Positions 53,416-63,960 of a stretch of DNA of 64,000 nt are shown piece by piece. The notes below the pieces were generated by a model. The model did not search any database and was not told where the DNA came from. It saw nothing but the letters and a program-made list of their open reading frames with translations. The translations under genes were made by a program, and so were the position numbers. How positions within the stretch are numbered: position 1 is the first letter of the stretch; the number at the start of each line of letters is the position of its first letter. The stretch lies in assembly GCA_017889545.1 (NCBI GenBank), contig JAGFZV010000001.1, positions 207,954-271,953 of the forward strand, written 5' to 3'. This DNA comes from Bacillota bacterium. GTDB lineage: Bacteria > Bacillota > Negativicutes > CTSoil-072.

Positions 53416-54405
53416 TTACGTTGCGCTGTAGCGAACCGGTTTATCTTCGGTTTGCAGAGAGACCACCCAACCCTTTTTCTGAAGGTATTTAATATGGGCA
53501 ATTGCTTCTCCGTGAGCAAACCATTTTTGCGGAACTGGAAAATCAGCCCAGATACCACGCATATCCCAGGTCATGTGTTCAGCAATCTCATAGGCATTAA
53601 GCGGTCCGTTATCCTGAATGATCCTCATCACTTCCCCCAAGCGGTGAGAATGGTGTTCTTTGAGTTCGTTGATCCTGCCTTGGCAATCCTTGAAAATGCT
53701 GCGGTGCCCGGGCAAGACCATAGCGACGTCCAACTGCGCCACTTTGTCCAGGCTGGCAAAATATACGGCAAGGGCATCCTCATCTTCGATCCACTGCGAA
53801 ATATTCGGTGTGATGTCGCCTAAAATATGATCCCCGGAAATCAAGATTTTCTGGTTCGGTTCATAGAGGCAAACATGCCCCCGGGTATGGCCGGGCGTAA
53901 AAATACATTGGAAGTCATAGTCCGCCACATGGATAACCTCTCCATCCGTCAAATAATCAAAATCCAGGCGGTGTTCCGGCCGGTACATGTTGCCAGGATG
54001 CTTTTCAACCGCCAAAAAAAGGATTTCTTGCGGAAAGCCTTGCAACACAGCATAGTCACGCAACGCATTCCAATGCGCATCAATGTCAGAGCCGCTGAAT
54101 GTATTGATCGTTATGGCATCCCGCCGGCTGGCATAGGCTTTCCGTCCGGGAACGATTAACGACGAAGCAAGCGCAGAGTGATCTGCATGCATATGCGTCA
54201 GCAAAAAATCTGTTTTTGCCAAATCAAGGCCAATTTCAGCAAATCCGGATTGCAAAGCGTTCTTGCACTCTTCCCGGTTCAAGCCCGTATCAACAACAAG
54301 GTTCCGGTCCGCACCCGTAATCACATAAGAATTAATCGCCTTCAGCGGGTTTCTCGGCAGAGGAACTTCTATTCGATACAAATTGGAAGCAATCTTTTCA
54401 ACCAT
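53416..54405 (-). CDS. Metallo-beta-lactamase-fold hydrolase
   Basis: About 329 aa. Metal ligands in [34 protein letters not shown] and LPGHRSIF. The C-terminal 100 residues form a winged-helix-like domain (LGEVMRIIQDNGPLNAYEIAEHM) seen in LACTB2-like proteins, which act as hydrolases or RNases. ATG 54403-54405 is placed after GGAG; GTG 54417 abuts it. It overlaps the end of rmuC by 8 nt, so they are co-expressed. Substrate unknown. Confidence 0.88.
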   Translation of the reverse strand: MVEKIASNLYRIEVPLPRNPLKAINSYVITGADRNLVVDTGLNREECKNALQSGFAEIGLDLAKTDFLLTHMHADHSALASSLIVPGRKAYASRRDAITINTFSGSDIDAHWNALRDYAVLQGFPQEILFLAVEKHPGNMYRPEHRLDFDYLTDGEVIHVADYDFQCIFTPGHTRGHVCLYEPNQKILISGDHILGDITPNISQWIEDEDALAVYFASLDKVAQLDVAMVLPGHRSIFKDCQGRINELKEHHSHRLGEVMRIIQDNGPLNAYEIAEHMTWDMRGIWADFPVPQKWFAHGEAIAHIKYLQKKGWVVSLQTEDKPVRYSAT

Positions 54406-55780
54406 GTGTTTTGCCACTCCTATCCAGATTGATTTCTTCTTCTTCGTCGCCAGGGATCACTGCGACATCAGAAAGATCTTCCAAAAGGCGAACCGCTTCA
54501 GCGGCCGGCAGCTGTTCGACGGCCCTTAATTTTCGTTCAATGGTTCGCGACTTGCGCGCAGCAGTATCAATCGAGTTGCCGGCTTCACTTAGTTTTTTGC
54601 TGGTTTTATCCAGCAGATCGCCAAACTTTCCAAATTCCGTTTTCACTGCCCCCAATAAGGACCATACTTCCGAACCCCGCTTCTCAATTGCCAGCGTCCG
54701 AAAACCCATTTGCAGACTATTCAACAATGCCGCCAATGTGGTTGGCCCGGACAATACGATTCGGTACTGGCGCATCAATAAATCACATAACCCCGGCCGG
54801 CGCAGGACTTCCGCATACAATCCCTCAATCGGCAAAAACAAGATGGCAAATTCCGTAGTATGCGGAACGCTGATGTACTTATCGGCAATATTCTTTGCCT
54901 CTTGCCGGATCCGCAATTCCATCGCCCGCCCCGCCTCTTCCGCCAACACCGGATTCGCCAGGTCCTGCGCATCCAGCAGTCGCTGGTAATCTTCCTGCGG
55001 AAATTTGGCGTCGATCGGCAGCCAAACCGGGCAACCCGCTTTCTCTTCTCCGGGTAGTTTAATTGCAAACTCTACCCGGTCATTGGATCCCGGCTTCGTC
55101 GCCACATTCTGCGCGTATTGTTCCGCAGTCAAGATCTGCTCCAGTAAATTCCCCAGATGGATTTCACCCCAAATCCCCCGCGTCTTGACGTTGGTCAACA
55201 CGCGTTTGAGATCGCCTACTCCCGAAGCAAGCGTGTGCATTTCACCCAGTCCCTTATGAACCTGTTCAAGACGGTCGCTAACCTGTTTGAAGCTCTCGCC
55301 CAGGCGTTTTTCCAGTGTCGCATGCAGCTTTTCATCCACCGTTTTGCGCATTTCTTCCAGTTTCTGGCTGTTATCCTCTTGTATTGCCTTAAGCTGAATA
55401 TCGACTGACGCACGCAACTTATCCATTCGTTGTTCATTGGATTGCGATAAAACCTGTATCTGCTTAATAAAAGCTTCATTTTGCGCTATTTGCAATTGTG
55501 AGGTCTGCGTCAAGCGGCTTAATACGGATTCATTAAATTGCGCCAGGGAGTTTGCGATTTCTTCCCGCAATGCTTTAGCGTTTTTGGCAAATTCCTCGCG
55601 ATTGCCGGCAAATCCATCATTCAAAACCCTCGCATTTTTTTCATGCCCTTTTTCAAGTTGAACCAATTGGGTCAGAATTTCAGACGACTTCATTCCGGAA
55701 CTGCGCGCTAAGATGAGCAAAGCCAGCACAATGAGCGCGATGTTTAAGCCAATGACAATATAGACGGTAGTCTGAAGCAT
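54398..55780 (-). CDS. rmuC: RmuC-like DNA recombination protein
   Basis: 460 aa. An N-terminal membrane helix (TTVYIVIGLNIALIVLALLIL), a long coiled coil (about 50-190) and the RmuC domain (GIWGEIHLGNLLEQIL, VEFAIKLPG, WLPIDAKFPQEDYQRLLDA, LFLPIEGLYAEVLRRPGL). RmuC is a PD-(D/E)XK-like protein proposed to limit DNA rearrangements. ATG 55778-55780 follows GGGGGAA. The 308-nt gap upstream holds two hairpins (55984-56005 and 56011-56054) and otherwise nothing recognisable. Confidence 0.93.
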   Translation of the reverse strand: MLQTTVYIVIGLNIALIVLALLILARSSGMKSSEILTQLVQLEKGHEKNARVLNDGFAGNREEFAKNAKALREEIANSLAQFNESVLSRLTQTSQLQIAQNEAFIKQIQVLSQSNEQRMDKLRASVDIQLKAIQEDNSQKLEEMRKTVDEKLHATLEKRLGESFKQVSDRLEQVHKGLGEMHTLASGVGDLKRVLTNVKTRGIWGEIHLGNLLEQILTAEQYAQNVATKPGSNDRVEFAIKLPGEEKAGCPVWLPIDAKFPQEDYQRLLDAQDLANPVLAEEAGRAMELRIRQEAKNIADKYISVPHTTEFAILFLPIEGLYAEVLRRPGLCDLLMRQYRIVLSGPTTLAALLNSLQMGFRTLAIEKRGSEVWSLLGAVKTEFGKFGDLLDKTSKKLSEAGNSIDTAARKSRTIERKLRAVEQLPAAEAVRLLEDLSDVAVIPGDEEEEINLDRSGKTHG

Positions 55781-55983
55781 GTTTGTTCCCCCAACGTTTC
55801 TGCCATTTAACCTAGTCGATAGTATTCTTTGCACACAGCATTTTTACCTTCTTGCCATTGCTGCGCGCACACTTTGTTTTATTTCTAATGCACTAGCAAC
55901 ATCTGTCTTCTGCTGCGAATTCTCTGTAAGCTTTGCGAAAACCACTCATCTGCTAACCTGGTTTCCTTAAACGCAAAAAAAAT

Positions 55984-56054
55984 GAAACATAATACACTAT
56001 GTTTCCGACCTGTTCGAATGGCAATAACCGGCGCGCAGCATTGCCATTCGAACA
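55984..56054. repeat. Two consecutive perfect hairpins downstream of the SDR gene
   Basis: GAAACATA/TATGTTTC with 6-nt loop (55984-56005), then TGTTCGAATGGCAAT/ATTGCCATTCGAACA with 14-nt loop (56011-56054). The T-run lies on the plus-strand side only, although both flanking genes are on the minus strand. Confidence 0.75.
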
Positions 56055-56088
56055 CATTTTTTCAGGCTATAGCTCGAAATAAATTTGG

Positions 56089-56826
56089 TTACAGTGTCAT
56101 GCCGCCGTCGACGACTATGGTCTGTCCCGCTACCAGAGACGCGGAAATCAGCAGCGGCAAGACCACATCTGCAACGTCTTTGGGAGTGCAGACCCGTTCC
56201 AACGGCGCTCCCGCGCTTAATTTCGCAATATGTTCCTCTTTTCCCGCCACCCATCGGGTCAGAATAATTCCTGGCGCAACATTATTCACCCGAATTTCCG
56301 GCGCCAAAGCTCTGGCCAGCGATTTTGTCAGGCCGATTGCCGCAGCCTTCGATGTGGCGTATGCAATGGAACTACCGACCCCGGTAAGACCGGCAATCGA
56401 AGTGATATTCACAATACTGCCGTTTGTTTGTTTTAAATAGGGACTAGCGGCGCGGCAAACATAAAAAATTCCTTTCACGTTTACGTCCAGAATCCGGTCC
56501 CAATATTCCGTTTTCAACCCTTCCAAATCTTTCATATCCACAAACACTGTCGTGCCCGCACTATTTACCACATAATCAAGCCTGCCAAACTGCTGTATCG
56601 TCTTTTCAATCATGGCACGGACTTGTTCGTCGCTGGCAACGTCAGCCTGTAATGCAAGACAGGATACTCCGAGTTTCTCCACTTCAATGACGGTCTGCTC
56701 AGCGTCCTCTTTGGAACGGGAATAGTTAATGACAATATCAACGCCTTCCTTTGCAAGTCCCAAAGCGATTGCCTTGCCGGTTCCTGTTCCCCCGCCGGTG
56801 ATCAGCCCTACTTTTCGAATATTCAT
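56089..56826 (-). CDS. Short-chain dehydrogenase/reductase (FabG-like)
   Basis: 245 aa. Cofactor loop GLITGGGTGTGKAIA, NSAGTT, catalytic Ser in IVNITSIAGL and Tyr-X3-Lys in YATSKAAAIGL; ends VDGGMTL. Classical SDR using NAD(P)H. Last gene of the UxaA-type operon, so it may oxidise a hydroxy acid or sugar acid before or after the lyase step. ATG 56824-56826 follows GTGGGGTGG; an in-frame GTG 9 nt upstream is an alternative. Substrate unknown. Confidence 0.87.
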   Translation of the reverse strand: MNIRKVGLITGGGTGTGKAIALGLAKEGVDIVINYSRSKEDAEQTVIEVEKLGVSCLALQADVASDEQVRAMIEKTIQQFGRLDYVVNSAGTTVFVDMKDLEGLKTEYWDRILDVNVKGIFYVCRAASPYLKQTNGSIVNITSIAGLTGVGSSIAYATSKAAAIGLTKSLARALAPEIRVNNVAPGIILTRWVAGKEEHIAKLSAGAPLERVCTPKDVADVVLPLLISASLVAGQTIVVDGGMTL

Positions 56827-56850
56827 CGCAACCACCCCACTATTTTTTAT

Positions 56851-57138
56851 TTATTCTTTATCGCCACGGCCCCGGGTGCTTTCTATATTGTGCACATGCA
56901 CATGCTGGCCGGCTTTAATGTCTTGCGTAGCAATACCAATTACCTCTCCGTATTTTTTTATTGCCGCGCCTTTCGGTATATTTTCAACGGCAAATTTATG
57001 GGCGAACGCAATTTTTTCCGAAATGTCTATGGTCTTTTTTGCATCTCCGACGAAGATCACTATTTTCGTTCCGGGAATTACATCTTCCATTACAGTCGCC
57101 ACATTGTCCGCAGGTTTCATGACGATGGCCTTTATCAT
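56851..57138 (-). CDS. SAF-domain small subunit of UxaA-type hydro-/sulfo-lyase
   Basis: 95 aa. The SAF core (KFAVENIPKGAAIKKYGEVIGIATQDIKAGQHVHVHNIES) is the N-terminal domain of altronate dehydratase, here a separate protein. Split small/large arrangements occur in altronate dehydratase of some bacteria and in sulfolactate sulfo-lyase (SuyAB). It lies 28 nt after the large subunit gene. Confidence 0.88.
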   Translation of the reverse strand: MIKAIVMKPADNVATVMEDVIPGTKIVIFVGDAKKTIDISEKIAFAHKFAVENIPKGAAIKKYGEVIGIATQDIKAGQHVHVHNIESTRGRGDKE

Positions 57139-57166
57139 TGAATCCTCTCCTCCTTTAACGCCTTTG

Positions 57167-58330
57167 TCAGATCGTTGGGCCTACCCGGTTGATCGCAAAG
57201 TCATTAAATCCTAATACTTCCGCTTTGGGCATTTTCCCGGAAGCAACATGCAGCAGCTCTTCAAAAATCCGTTGTCCGACTTGCTGGACAGTTTCTTCAC
57301 CGGTAATAATCGTGCCTGCGTTAATATCAATGTTGTCCTCCATTGCTTTAAATAATGCCGAATTGCTGGCTACTTTGATCGTTGGCGCAATCGGTGAGCC
57401 GCAGCAGGTTCCACGGCCGGTTGTGAATACAACGAGATGACAGCCTCCGGCAACCATGCCTGTAAGCTGTTCAATATCATGGCCGGGAGTATCCATCCAT
57501 ACCAGCCCTTTCTTTGTGACCGGCATAGCATAGTCGATCACGTCGACCAGCGGTTTTGTGCCAGCTTTGTAGATACAGCCCAGTGACTTTTCTTCAATGG
57601 TCGAAAGGCCTCCATCGATATTTCCCGGCGTCGGTTGACTGCCTCGCATATCTACGCCCATTTTCAAAACGCCTTGTTCACAACGGTCGATCACCTCATA
57701 ACAGCGCGCTTCCACTTCTTTGTTGACCGCCCGTGCCGCGACGAGGTGTTCAGCGCCGATGATTTCCGTCGTTTCCGCCAAAACAACGCTTCCGCCGGCA
57801 TCGATTAATAAATCACTGGCCGCACCCAGTGCCGGATTAGCAGTGATCCCGGAACAGGCGTCTGATCCGCCGCATTCCGTGCCGAGAATAAGTTCAGAGA
57901 CATCGATTGGCTCCCGCAGCAAACCGGCCGCTTCACAAACCATCGCTTTTGCCAGCTCGGCGCCTTTCACGCTTGCCTTCACCGAACCGCCTTCTTCCTG
58001 GATAATCATTACGGCAACCGGTTTAAACGGACACTGTTCCTTGATGGCCTGCGCCACTTCCTGGGCTCGCGCCGTCTCACAGCCGAGGCCGACGATTACG
58101 GTTCCGTACACGTTCGGATGAGTGCCATGAGAGATGAGAACCCGTCTGGTTAGTTCAAGGTCTGCGCCAAGCTGCGCACAACCATGCTGATGTTCCACCC
58201 ACGTCGTTCCCGGCGTATTTTGCGCAATACTTCTGGCAACCTGATTTGCGCATGTGACCGAAGGCAGAATCAAAACATGGTTGCGAATTCCCACTTTACC
58301 GTCTGGCCGCCGATAACCCATAAAATTCAT
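57167..58330 (-). CDS. UxaA-type lyase large subunit (altronate dehydratase or sulfolactate sulfo-lyase family)
   Basis: 387 aa. UxaA C-terminal domain: GYRRPDGKVGIRNHVLILPSVTCANQVA, GCAQLGADLELTRRVL, GTECGGSDACSGITANPALG and TTGRGTCCGSPIAPTIKVASN. Cys residues suggest an iron or Fe-S cofactor. Possible reactions are dehydration of altronate or galactarate-like acids, or desulfonation of sulfolactate (SuyB). The split format and SDR neighbour leave both open. First gene behind a sigma-54 promoter, divergent from a PrpR-type activator. Confidence 0.87.
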   Translation of the reverse strand: MNFMGYRRPDGKVGIRNHVLILPSVTCANQVARSIAQNTPGTTWVEHQHGCAQLGADLELTRRVLISHGTHPNVYGTVIVGLGCETARAQEVAQAIKEQCPFKPVAVMIIQEEGGSVKASVKGAELAKAMVCEAAGLLREPIDVSELILGTECGGSDACSGITANPALGAASDLLIDAGGSVVLAETTEIIGAEHLVAARAVNKEVEARCYEVIDRCEQGVLKMGVDMRGSQPTPGNIDGGLSTIEEKSLGCIYKAGTKPLVDVIDYAMPVTKKGLVWMDTPGHDIEQLTGMVAGGCHLVVFTTGRGTCCGSPIAPTIKVASNSALFKAMEDNIDINAGTIITGEETVQQVGQRIFEELLHVASGKMPKAEVLGFNDFAINRVGPTI

Positions 58331-58366
58331 ACATCCACCACCTTATCCAATATGTAATCTTTACTT

Positions 58367-58382
58367 TGCAAGAACTATGCCA
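58367..58382 (-). promoter_or_regulatory. Sigma-54 promoter of the UxaA-type operon
   Basis: Minus-strand TGGCATAGTTCTTGCA, consensus TTGCA at -12 and GG-N10-GC spacing; about 37 nt from the ATG. Confidence 0.88.
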
Positions 58383-58420
58383 AACCTGCAAGCTCAAGAT
58401 TAGCAGCAACTTTAGCGCAG

Positions 58421-58445
58421 TTTGCCGCGAATAATTTGCGGCGAA
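58421..58445. promoter_or_regulatory. Palindromic enhancer candidate for the PrpR-type activator
   Basis: TTTGCCGCGAAT and ATTTGCGGCGAA form a 25-bp near-palindrome 39 bp upstream of the -24 element, within the 295-bp divergent intergenic region. Confidence 0.65.
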
Positions 58446-58625
58446 TTTCATCGGTATGCGGCATTTTCCCACAATGAAGGATAAAATTTCCCCAGGATTT
58501 GTGAATTTTATTTGCCTTCTGAAAATTTTTATGAGACGATAATTATAATGCGATCATTGCTGGAAAACGGTTGATTTTAGCGAATAACCGCTTTCATGCA
58601 AAAAACATAAGGTTGGTGACGTTTC

Positions 58626-60551
58626 GTGGAAAATAAAATCTGCTTAATTGCCCCTTACAGCGAATTGGCTGAATTGGCTGAACAAATCCAACAAGAAATT
58701 GGCTTTCGTTTTTCCGTGAGGGTTGGAATGTTAGAGGATGGTTTGAAGCAAGCTCTCGCCGCCTGCCAAGCAGGCGCCCAAGTCATCATCAGCAGGGGCG
58801 GAACCGCAGCCATTATCCGAAAACACGTCAATATCCCGATTTTGGAAGCAAAAGTAACCAGTCATGATTTATTGCGCGTGATCGCACCCTATCGCAATCA
58901 GAAAAAGACACTTGGAGTAATCGGCTACGAAAGCATCGTGCACGGCTGCCGCAGAACCTGCGAACTTCTTACTATCGCGATGGAAGAGATTATTATCAGC
59001 AATGATTTCAACGAGGACGTCGACTGGCTGGCTGTCCAGAATAAGGCGCAAAATTTGGTGTCCGCGCATGGGATTAAAAACATCATCGGCGATACGCTGA
59101 TCGCCAGCAAATTAACCTTCAAGAATGTCAATGTCCACTTAATCACTTCCGGAAAAGAAGCTCTATTGGAGACGATTGATGAAGCCCGGCATATCGTGCA
59201 AGTCCGGGAAGAAGAGCGGGCAGTGGCGGAACGCTTTAAGACTGTAATCAATATTGTCCGCGAAGGGATTATCGCCGTTGACGAGCACGAGCAGATTACC
59301 GTAATCAATCCGGCTGCCGAAGCAATCTTTAATCTAACTGCCGATGATATCCTCGGCCAACCCATAAAAAATTTTATTGATCATTTCCATATCGGCAGAA
59401 TACTTAAATCCGGCCGCGCAGAGATGAATCAAGTGCAAAAAATCTCCAGAGGCTATATTTTGTCCAACCAAATCCCGATCCAGGTTGACGGCGAGGCAAA
59501 AGGTGTCGTTGCAACGTTTCAGGAGATAAAGAAAATTCAGGACGCAGAACAGAGCATACGGCAAAATCTTTATACCCAGGGTTTTGTGACCAAGTACCGG
59601 TTCAATCATTTCATTACCAGCGATCCATCTGCCGAGCAAATGATCCATCTCGCCAGAAATTACGCCAAAGCCAACGCGACCGTTCTTATCCAAGGCGAAA
59701 GCGGAACGGGAAAGGAAATCCTTGCGCAAAGCATTCACAGCGACAGCCGCCGGGCCAACGGACCGTTTGTCGCGATTAACTGCGCCGCTTTGCCGCCGCA
59801 GCTTCTGGAGAGCGAATTGTTCGGGTATGTGGAAGGCGCATTTACCGGAGCTAAAAAAGGCGGCAAACCGGGCCTATTTGAACTTGCACATAAAGGTACG
59901 ATTTTTCTTGATGAGGTCGGCGATATTGACAGCGTACTGCAGGGACGCCTGCTAAGAGTCCTTCAGGAAAAACAAGTGATGCGCATCGGCTCTGATGCTA
60001 TTATTCCCGTCGATATCCGAATCATCGCGGCAACCAATCGGCATTTAAACGAATTAGTTACGGAAGGGCGCTTCCGCATGGATTTATATTATCGACTGAA
60101 CGTGCTAAATTTGCGAACGATCCCCTTGAGAGAACGCAACCACGATATCATGCTGTTGGCAGCTTATTTTCTGAAGGAATTTGCTGCAGAGTACGGGTGT
60201 TGTCCGGAAAATCTGCCCGCAGAAATGATGGACCGGCTGACTCAGCATCACTGGCCCGGCAATGTCCGGGAATTGAAAAATGTGATCGAGCGCTTTGCCG
60301 TTCAAACCGGGAGCAAACAACCGTCATCATCCACAACCAAATTTATCCTGGAGGACTTAAGTTTGAATAGCGAACCCCTGCCAGCAACGCAGGAAAGTTT
60401 TTTAACGGGAAATCTTCAGGAGATCAAACGAAAAGCGATTTTAACAATTTTGGCGGAAGAAGAATACAATAAAACCCGCACCGCCAAACGTCTTGGCATT
60501 GACCGCGCAACAATCGACCGGTTATTAGAACGGCCCAAGTTAAAACCCTGA
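58626..60551 (+). CDS. PrpR-type sigma-54-dependent activator
   Basis: 641 aa. Residues 1-185 are a PrpR_N sensor domain (SRGGTAAIIRKHVNIPILE, GYESIVHGCR); 200-310 a PAS domain (GIIAVDEHEQITVINPAAEAIFNL); 335-570 the AAA+ domain (GESGTGKE, GAFTGAKKGG, GTIFLDEVGDI); a Fis-type HTH ends the protein (NKTRTAKRLGIDRATIDRLLE). PrpR senses 2-methylcitrate in propionate users, but other members sense other metabolites. Divergence from the UxaA-type operon with a sigma-54 promoter marks that operon as the target. GTG start. Confidence 0.93.
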   Translation: MENKICLIAPYSELAELAEQIQQEIGFRFSVRVGMLEDGLKQALAACQAGAQVIISRGGTAAIIRKHVNIPILEAKVTSHDLLRVIAPYRNQKKTLGVIGYESIVHGCRRTCELLTIAMEEIIISNDFNEDVDWLAVQNKAQNLVSAHGIKNIIGDTLIASKLTFKNVNVHLITSGKEALLETIDEARHIVQVREEERAVAERFKTVINIVREGIIAVDEHEQITVINPAAEAIFNLTADDILGQPIKNFIDHFHIGRILKSGRAEMNQVQKISRGYILSNQIPIQVDGEAKGVVATFQEIKKIQDAEQSIRQNLYTQGFVTKYRFNHFITSDPSAEQMIHLARNYAKANATVLIQGESGTGKEILAQSIHSDSRRANGPFVAINCAALPPQLLESELFGYVEGAFTGAKKGGKPGLFELAHKGTIFLDEVGDIDSVLQGRLLRVLQEKQVMRIGSDAIIPVDIRIIAATNRHLNELVTEGRFRMDLYYRLNVLNLRTIPLRERNHDIMLLAAYFLKEFAAEYGCCPENLPAEMMDRLTQHHWPGNVRELKNVIERFAVQTGSKQPSSSTTKFILEDLSLNSEPLPATQESFLTGNLQEIKRKAILTILAEEEYNKTRTAKRLGIDRATIDRLLERPKLKP

Positions 60552-60629
60552 CACCTCGCATTGCGGCAAATATCCCTCGGTCAACAATAACCAAGATTCG
60601 CTTTTTAAACAAACTAGCCAACAAGTCTT

Positions 60630-60658
60630 TTGACAGTGCCTAGTAATTATGGTATTGT
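60630..60658 (+). promoter_or_regulatory. Sigma-70 promoter upstream of the ABC-F gene
   Basis: TTGACA (60630-60635), 17-nt spacer, TATTGT (60653-60658): a strong promoter about 105 nt above the ABC-F start. Confidence 0.7.
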
Positions 60659-60678
60659 TAATTGGTGTATGCGTTGAC

Positions 60679-60709
60679 AAGCCGCCGTAACCGGACGGCT
60701 TTTGTTTTT
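60679..60709 (+). terminator. Terminator/attenuator in the ABC-F leader
   Basis: AAGCCG-CCG/CGG-CGGCTT hairpin followed by TTTGTTTTT, beginning only about 14 nt past the predicted start site. It may end transcripts of the upstream activator gene or attenuate the ABC-F gene. An ATG-CGT-TGA mini-ORF (60669-60677) precedes it. Confidence 0.65.
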
Positions 60710-60768
60710 CAAAATATGCAAGAGAACCTATCTCTAAAATAGCATGCAATAAGGAAGGCGGAATTTAG

Positions 60769-62355
<1,587 letters not shown>

Positions 62356-62361
62356 TATCTC

Positions 62362-62402
62362 AACCCCCGGTGGAGTCATTCTAAATGCCGCCGGGGGTTT
62401 TC
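62362..62402 (+). terminator. Intrinsic terminator of the ABC-F gene
   Basis: AACCCCCGG and CCGGGGGTT flank a 20-nt loop and are followed by TTCTC. Confidence 0.85.
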
Positions 62403-62516
62403 TCATGTAAGCTTTTTTGTCACGGACGCAAAAATTTGATAAAATGATATCGGGTGTTGCAACTTGACCCCGCAATTCTTCCTGGCAACCATTTAAACAG
62501 AGGAAGGCGATGACGC

Positions 62517-63899
62517 ATGAACAACCCATATGACGTTGGAATTATTGGCGGCGGTCCGGCTGCGATTTTTGCCGCTTATGAATTGATGCAGCATAAACCT
62601 GATATCAGGATTGTCATGGTAGAAACAGGCAATGATATTTACTCTCGCAAGTGTCCAATCGCCGAAGGCAAGGTGACCACCTGCGTGCATTGCAAATCAT
62701 GCGATATTATGCGCGGATTTGGCGGCGCCGGAGCGTTTTCAGATGGCAAGTACAATTTTACAACCCAGTTCGGCGGCTGGCTGCAGGATTATCTTTCCGA
62801 TAAAGATCTCGTTGCCTTGATTAACTATGTGGATGAAATCAACTTGGGATTCGGCGCACCAACCGAATCGTACAGTACGCACAACAGCAGCCTGAGCCGT
62901 TTGGCATTGAGCAGTGATTTGCATCTCTTAGATGCCAGGGTCCGCCACCTGGGCACCGAAAATAATTTAAAAATTCTTGAGCAGCTATACGAATACCTGA
63001 AGACAAAAATTACGATGCGGTTTAACGCTCCGGTAACGGCCATCCACTGCCAGCGCGATGGCTTTCAGTTGGAAATTGCCAAAGGCGCATCCACCGCAGA
63101 GTGCGATTATTTGATTGCCGCCCCCGGCCGGGCCGGTTCGGAATGGTTCGCCAAGCAATGCACGCTTCTGGGACTCGCTTTGCATAACAATCAAGTCGAT
63201 GTTGGCGTGCGGGTTGAAATTCCAGCGGAAATATTTCAGCATATTACCGATGAGGTATATGAAGCAAAACTGGTTTACCGCACGAAGCAATATGGCGATC
63301 TTGTGCGAACTTTCTGTATGAATCCAAAAGGCTACGTCGTCGCGGAAAACACCGATGGCATTATCACCGTCAACGGGCACAGCTACCGTGACGAAAAAAT
63401 GCACAGCAAAAATACAAATTTTGCCTTATTGGTCAGCAATCATTTCACTGAGCCTTTTCAGGAGCCGCATCAATACGGCAAGCGGATTGCGTCTTTTTCC
63501 AACATGCTGGGCGGCGGCGTCCTCGTCCAGCGCTTTGGCGATCTGATTAAGGGCCGGCGGACGAATGAGCACCGTCTGGCAAAAAGCTTTACCAAACCGA
63601 CCCTCAAAGCCACCCCTGGCGACTTGAGTCTGGTATTACCCAAACGTCACCTGGATAACATCATCGAGATGATTTACGCGCTGAACAAAATCGCTCCCGG
63701 CATGACAAACGACGACACTCTGCTATATGGAGTCGAAGTGAAGTTTTATAGTTCCCGTATGAACCTGACAACCGATCTGGAAACGGAAATCCCAAATTTA
63801 TTTGCTGTCGGCGACGGCGCCGGCGTAACCCGCGGTCTCGCCCAGGCCAGCGCCAGCGGCCTTCTTGCCGCCCGGGCTATTCTCAAACGCATACAGTGA
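62517..63899 (+). CDS. FAD-dependent dehydrogenase (COG2509-like)
   Basis: 460 aa. N-terminal FAD-binding loop VGIIGGGPAAIFAAYEL, an acidic residue at the end of strand 2 (VMVETG) and the C-terminal FAD motif NLFAVGDGAGVTRGLAQASASGLLAARAI. An N-terminal Cys pattern (CPIAEGKVTTCVHCKSCDIMRGFGGAGAFSDGK) is conserved in this uncharacterised dehydrogenase family and may form a redox centre. Substrate unknown. The ATG is preceded by GAGGAAGG at about 10 nt. It is probably a single-gene unit, with terminators on either side. Confidence 0.85.
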   Translation: MNNPYDVGIIGGGPAAIFAAYELMQHKPDIRIVMVETGNDIYSRKCPIAEGKVTTCVHCKSCDIMRGFGGAGAFSDGKYNFTTQFGGWLQDYLSDKDLVALINYVDEINLGFGAPTESYSTHNSSLSRLALSSDLHLLDARVRHLGTENNLKILEQLYEYLKTKITMRFNAPVTAIHCQRDGFQLEIAKGASTAECDYLIAAPGRAGSEWFAKQCTLLGLALHNNQVDVGVRVEIPAEIFQHITDEVYEAKLVYRTKQYGDLVRTFCMNPKGYVVAENTDGIITVNGHSYRDEKMHSKNTNFALLVSNHFTEPFQEPHQYGKRIASFSNMLGGGVLVQRFGDLIKGRRTNEHRLAKSFTKPTLKATPGDLSLVLPKRHLDNIIEMIYALNKIAPGMTNDDTLLYGVEVKFYSSRMNLTTDLETEIPNLFAVGDGAGVTRGLAQASASGLLAARAILKRIQ

Positions 63900-63902
63900 A
63901 TA

Positions 63903-63960
63903 AAAAAGGGGCTGTCTCAAAATAGGTTTTAAAACCTGTTTCGGACAGCTCCCTTTCTTT
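63903..63960. terminator. Long hairpin after the FAD dehydrogenase gene
   Basis: AAAGGGGCTGTC-tc-AAAATAGGTTTT pairs with AAAACCTGTTT-cg-GACAGCTCCCTTT, followed by CTTTT. It acts plausibly as a terminator, though the GGGGCTGTCTCAAAA arm also resembles insertion-sequence ends. Confidence 0.7.

Noticed and set aside
63903..63960. Insertion-sequence end or MITE
   Set aside because: The GGGGCTGTCTCAAAA arm resembles IS termini, but no transposase or target duplication is visible; a simple terminator is enough.
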